Below are positions 62,901-64,000 of a stretch of 64,000 nt of DNA, piece by piece. A program made the position numbers and the translations under genes. Every line of letters begins with the position of its first letter. The stretch's first letter is position 1. Source of the stretch: Propionibacteriales bacterium (GTDB taxonomy: Bacteria; Actinomycetota; Actinomycetes; Propionibacteriales; Nocardioidaceae); the NCBI GenBank assembly GCA_026392415.1, contig JAPLCC010000048.1, positions 1-64,000 of the forward strand, written 5' to 3'. The notes under the pieces were generated by a model. It did not search any database and was not told where the DNA came from. It saw nothing but the letters and a program-made list of their open reading frames with translations.

Positions 62901-64000
62901 GTGTACGACATCACTGTGATCCTGGCGCAGCTCGCACTGATCATCGTCGTGGCCAGGCTGGCCGGTCTCGCCGCCGGCAAGGTCGGCATCCCGCCGGTCG
63001 TCGGGGAGATCTTCGCCGGAGTACTGCTCGGTCCCAGCCTGCTGGGCGAGAACATCAGCGGGCACCTGTTTCCCCTGGACACGCTGCCGTTCCTGAAGCT
63101 GCTCGCCAGCATCGGACTGGTCCTCTTCATGTTCGTGGTGGGACTTGAGCTCGACGTCTCGCTGGTCAAGGGCAGGGGCCGCGTCGCAGCTTCGGTGTCG
63201 GTCCTCTCGATCGCGCTGCCTTTCGCGATGGGCTTCGGACTCGCGCTGCTGCTGCAGGATCTGCGCTACCCGGGCGCCGATGTGGTCCCGTTCGCGCTGT
63301 TCATCGGTGCCGCGATGTCGATCACTGCCTTCCCGGTGCTCGCCCGCATCCTCACTGACCGTCGGATGAATCGCACGGAGACCGGCGGACTCGCACTGGC
63401 GTGCGCTGCCACCGACGACGTGCTCGCCTGGACGATGCTGGCAGTGGTCATCGGAATTGCCGGTGGAGAAGGTCACGGCCATGGCCCGGACTGGGTGATC
63501 TACCTGGCCTTCCCGTTCGTGTTGTTCGCGCTCTTCGTCGTACGGCCGATGCTGACCCGGCTCACTCGGATGTACCGCAAGGCCGGCGAGCTCACGCCGA
63601 CGATCCTCGCCATCGTGCTGGTCGGGATGCTGGTGTTCTCTGCTGCGACGGAGTACCTCGGCGTGCACTACATCTTCGGTGCCTTCCTGTTCGGCGCGAT
63701 CCTCCCGCACGAAGACGCCGCCCAACTGCGCCACGAGATCCTGGTCCGGCTCGAGCAGATCTCCGTGATCCTGCTGCTGCCCGTCTTCTTCCTCGTTGCG
63801 GGCCTGGACGTCAACATCCGCGGCCTGAGCGGGGAGAACCTGCTGCAACTGCTGGCGATTCTTGCCGTCGCGATCGTCGGGAAGTATGTCGGCGCCTACG
63901 TCGGTGCCCGCTCAGCGGGCGTGCCGCACTGGCAGGCGAACGCCCTGGGCATCTTGATGAACACCCGTGGCCTCACCGAGCTGGTCATCCTGGCCGTCGG
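62901..64000 (+). CDS. Partial cation:proton antiporter (CPA2 family)
   Basis: The frame from GTG 62901 is open to the end of the window (366 codons visible) and is cut by it. It encodes about 11 hydrophobic helices, with IPPVVGEIFAGVLLGPSLLG, FMFVVGLELD, AAMSITAFPVLARIL and CAATDDVLAW, the hallmarks of CPA2 Na+/H+ or K+/H+ exchangers including the TDD motif for ion binding. GAGGAG lies 10 bases before the start; TAGGGT (62863-62868) is a likely -10. Any C-terminal regulatory domain lies beyond the window. Confidence 0.9.
   Translation, partial: MYDITVILAQLALIIVVARLAGLAAGKVGIPPVVGEIFAGVLLGPSLLGENISGHLFPLDTLPFLKLLASIGLVLFMFVVGLELDVSLVKGRGRVAASVSVLSIALPFAMGFGLALLLQDLRYPGADVVPFALFIGAAMSITAFPVLARILTDRRMNRTETGGLALACAATDDVLAWTMLAVVIGIAGGEGHGHGPDWVIYLAFPFVLFALFVVRPMLTRLTRMYRKAGELTPTILAIVLVGMLVFSAATEYLGVHYIFGAFLFGAILPHEDAAQLRHEILVRLEQISVILLLPVFFLVAGLDVNIRGLSGENLLQLLAILAVAIVGKYVGAYVGARSAGVPHWQANALGILMNTRGLTELVILAV

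Overview
The window is high-GC chromosomal DNA from an actinobacterium, most like the Nocardioidaceae (Nocardioides or a close relative). The evidence is strong G/C bias at third codon positions, frequent GTG starts, many leaderless genes with a TAnnnT-like -10 box 6-8 bases before the start codon, mycobacterial-type synteny (O-methyltransferase, sigE, zinc-finger anti-sigma, HtrA), actinobacterial families (DUF501, DUF3117, DUF2505, DUF6758-like, BldC-like HTH, WS/DGAT, 180-kDa NAD-glutamate dehydrogenase) and an actinobacterial translational T-box before ileS. The assignment is inference. There is no phage, IS element, integrase, CRISPR array or rRNA, and the window reads as core genome. It opens inside a surface protein gene and closes inside a cation:proton antiporter gene. 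No gene-free stretch exceeds 300 bases; the longest is the 279-base ileS leader.

Region by region. 1-7.7 kb: a partial anchored surface protein, a small membrane protein, an MFS transporter divergent from a histidine phosphatase, a DUF6758-like protein, a CASTOR/POLLUX-type channel, a PHP phosphoesterase and MarC. 7.8-15.3 kb: an SDR enzyme, an orphan ParA ATPase, an L,D-transpeptidase, a DEAD-box RNA helicase, a ferritin-like protein, an NTF2-like protein, a fatty acid hydroxylase with a divergent TetR regulator, and DUF202. 15.4-20 kb: eno, an FtsB-like divisome protein, DUF501, ppx, a double-ACT protein, def and one tRNA with a UAA anticodon but no long variable arm. 20-28.6 kb: a LuxR regulator, a methyltransferase behind a MerR-type palindrome, a secreted GH5 glycosidase, a Bax-inhibitor-like protein, an SGNH hydrolase, cystathionine beta-synthase and two acetyltransferases. 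28.6-43 kb: fdxA, dapC, dapD and dapE (diaminopimelate/lysine synthesis), interleaved with a TPR regulator, a transglycosylase-like protein, a thioesterase, a DinB protein, ileS with its T-box, a WXG-like protein, a LOG-family protein and a DivIVA-domain protein. 43-48.2 kb: DUF3117, pepA, then the envelope-stress locus in which sigE has lost the DNA-binding helix of region 4 through a frameshifting deletion. 48.2-55.7 kb: a BldC-like HTH, SAF and CpaE-like proteins, a protein that begins with an LPNTG sorting-type signal, a membrane protein with a cupredoxin-like lipoprotein, WS/DGAT, a 52-residue membrane protein and two DUF2505 paralogues. 55.8-64 kb: NAD-glutamate dehydrogenase, an ABC exporter pair and the antiporter.

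The strongest unusual signals are the broken sigE whose reading frame runs into its own anti-sigma gene, the ileS T-box whose Stem II is capped by a palindrome that resembles a dispersed repeat, a 65-base intergenic repeat present twice with compensatory hairpin changes, the short-armed UAA tRNA, and the LPNTG signal at the wrong end of a protein. Starts were chosen by Shine-Dalgarno or leaderless -10 spacing and are less certain than stops.
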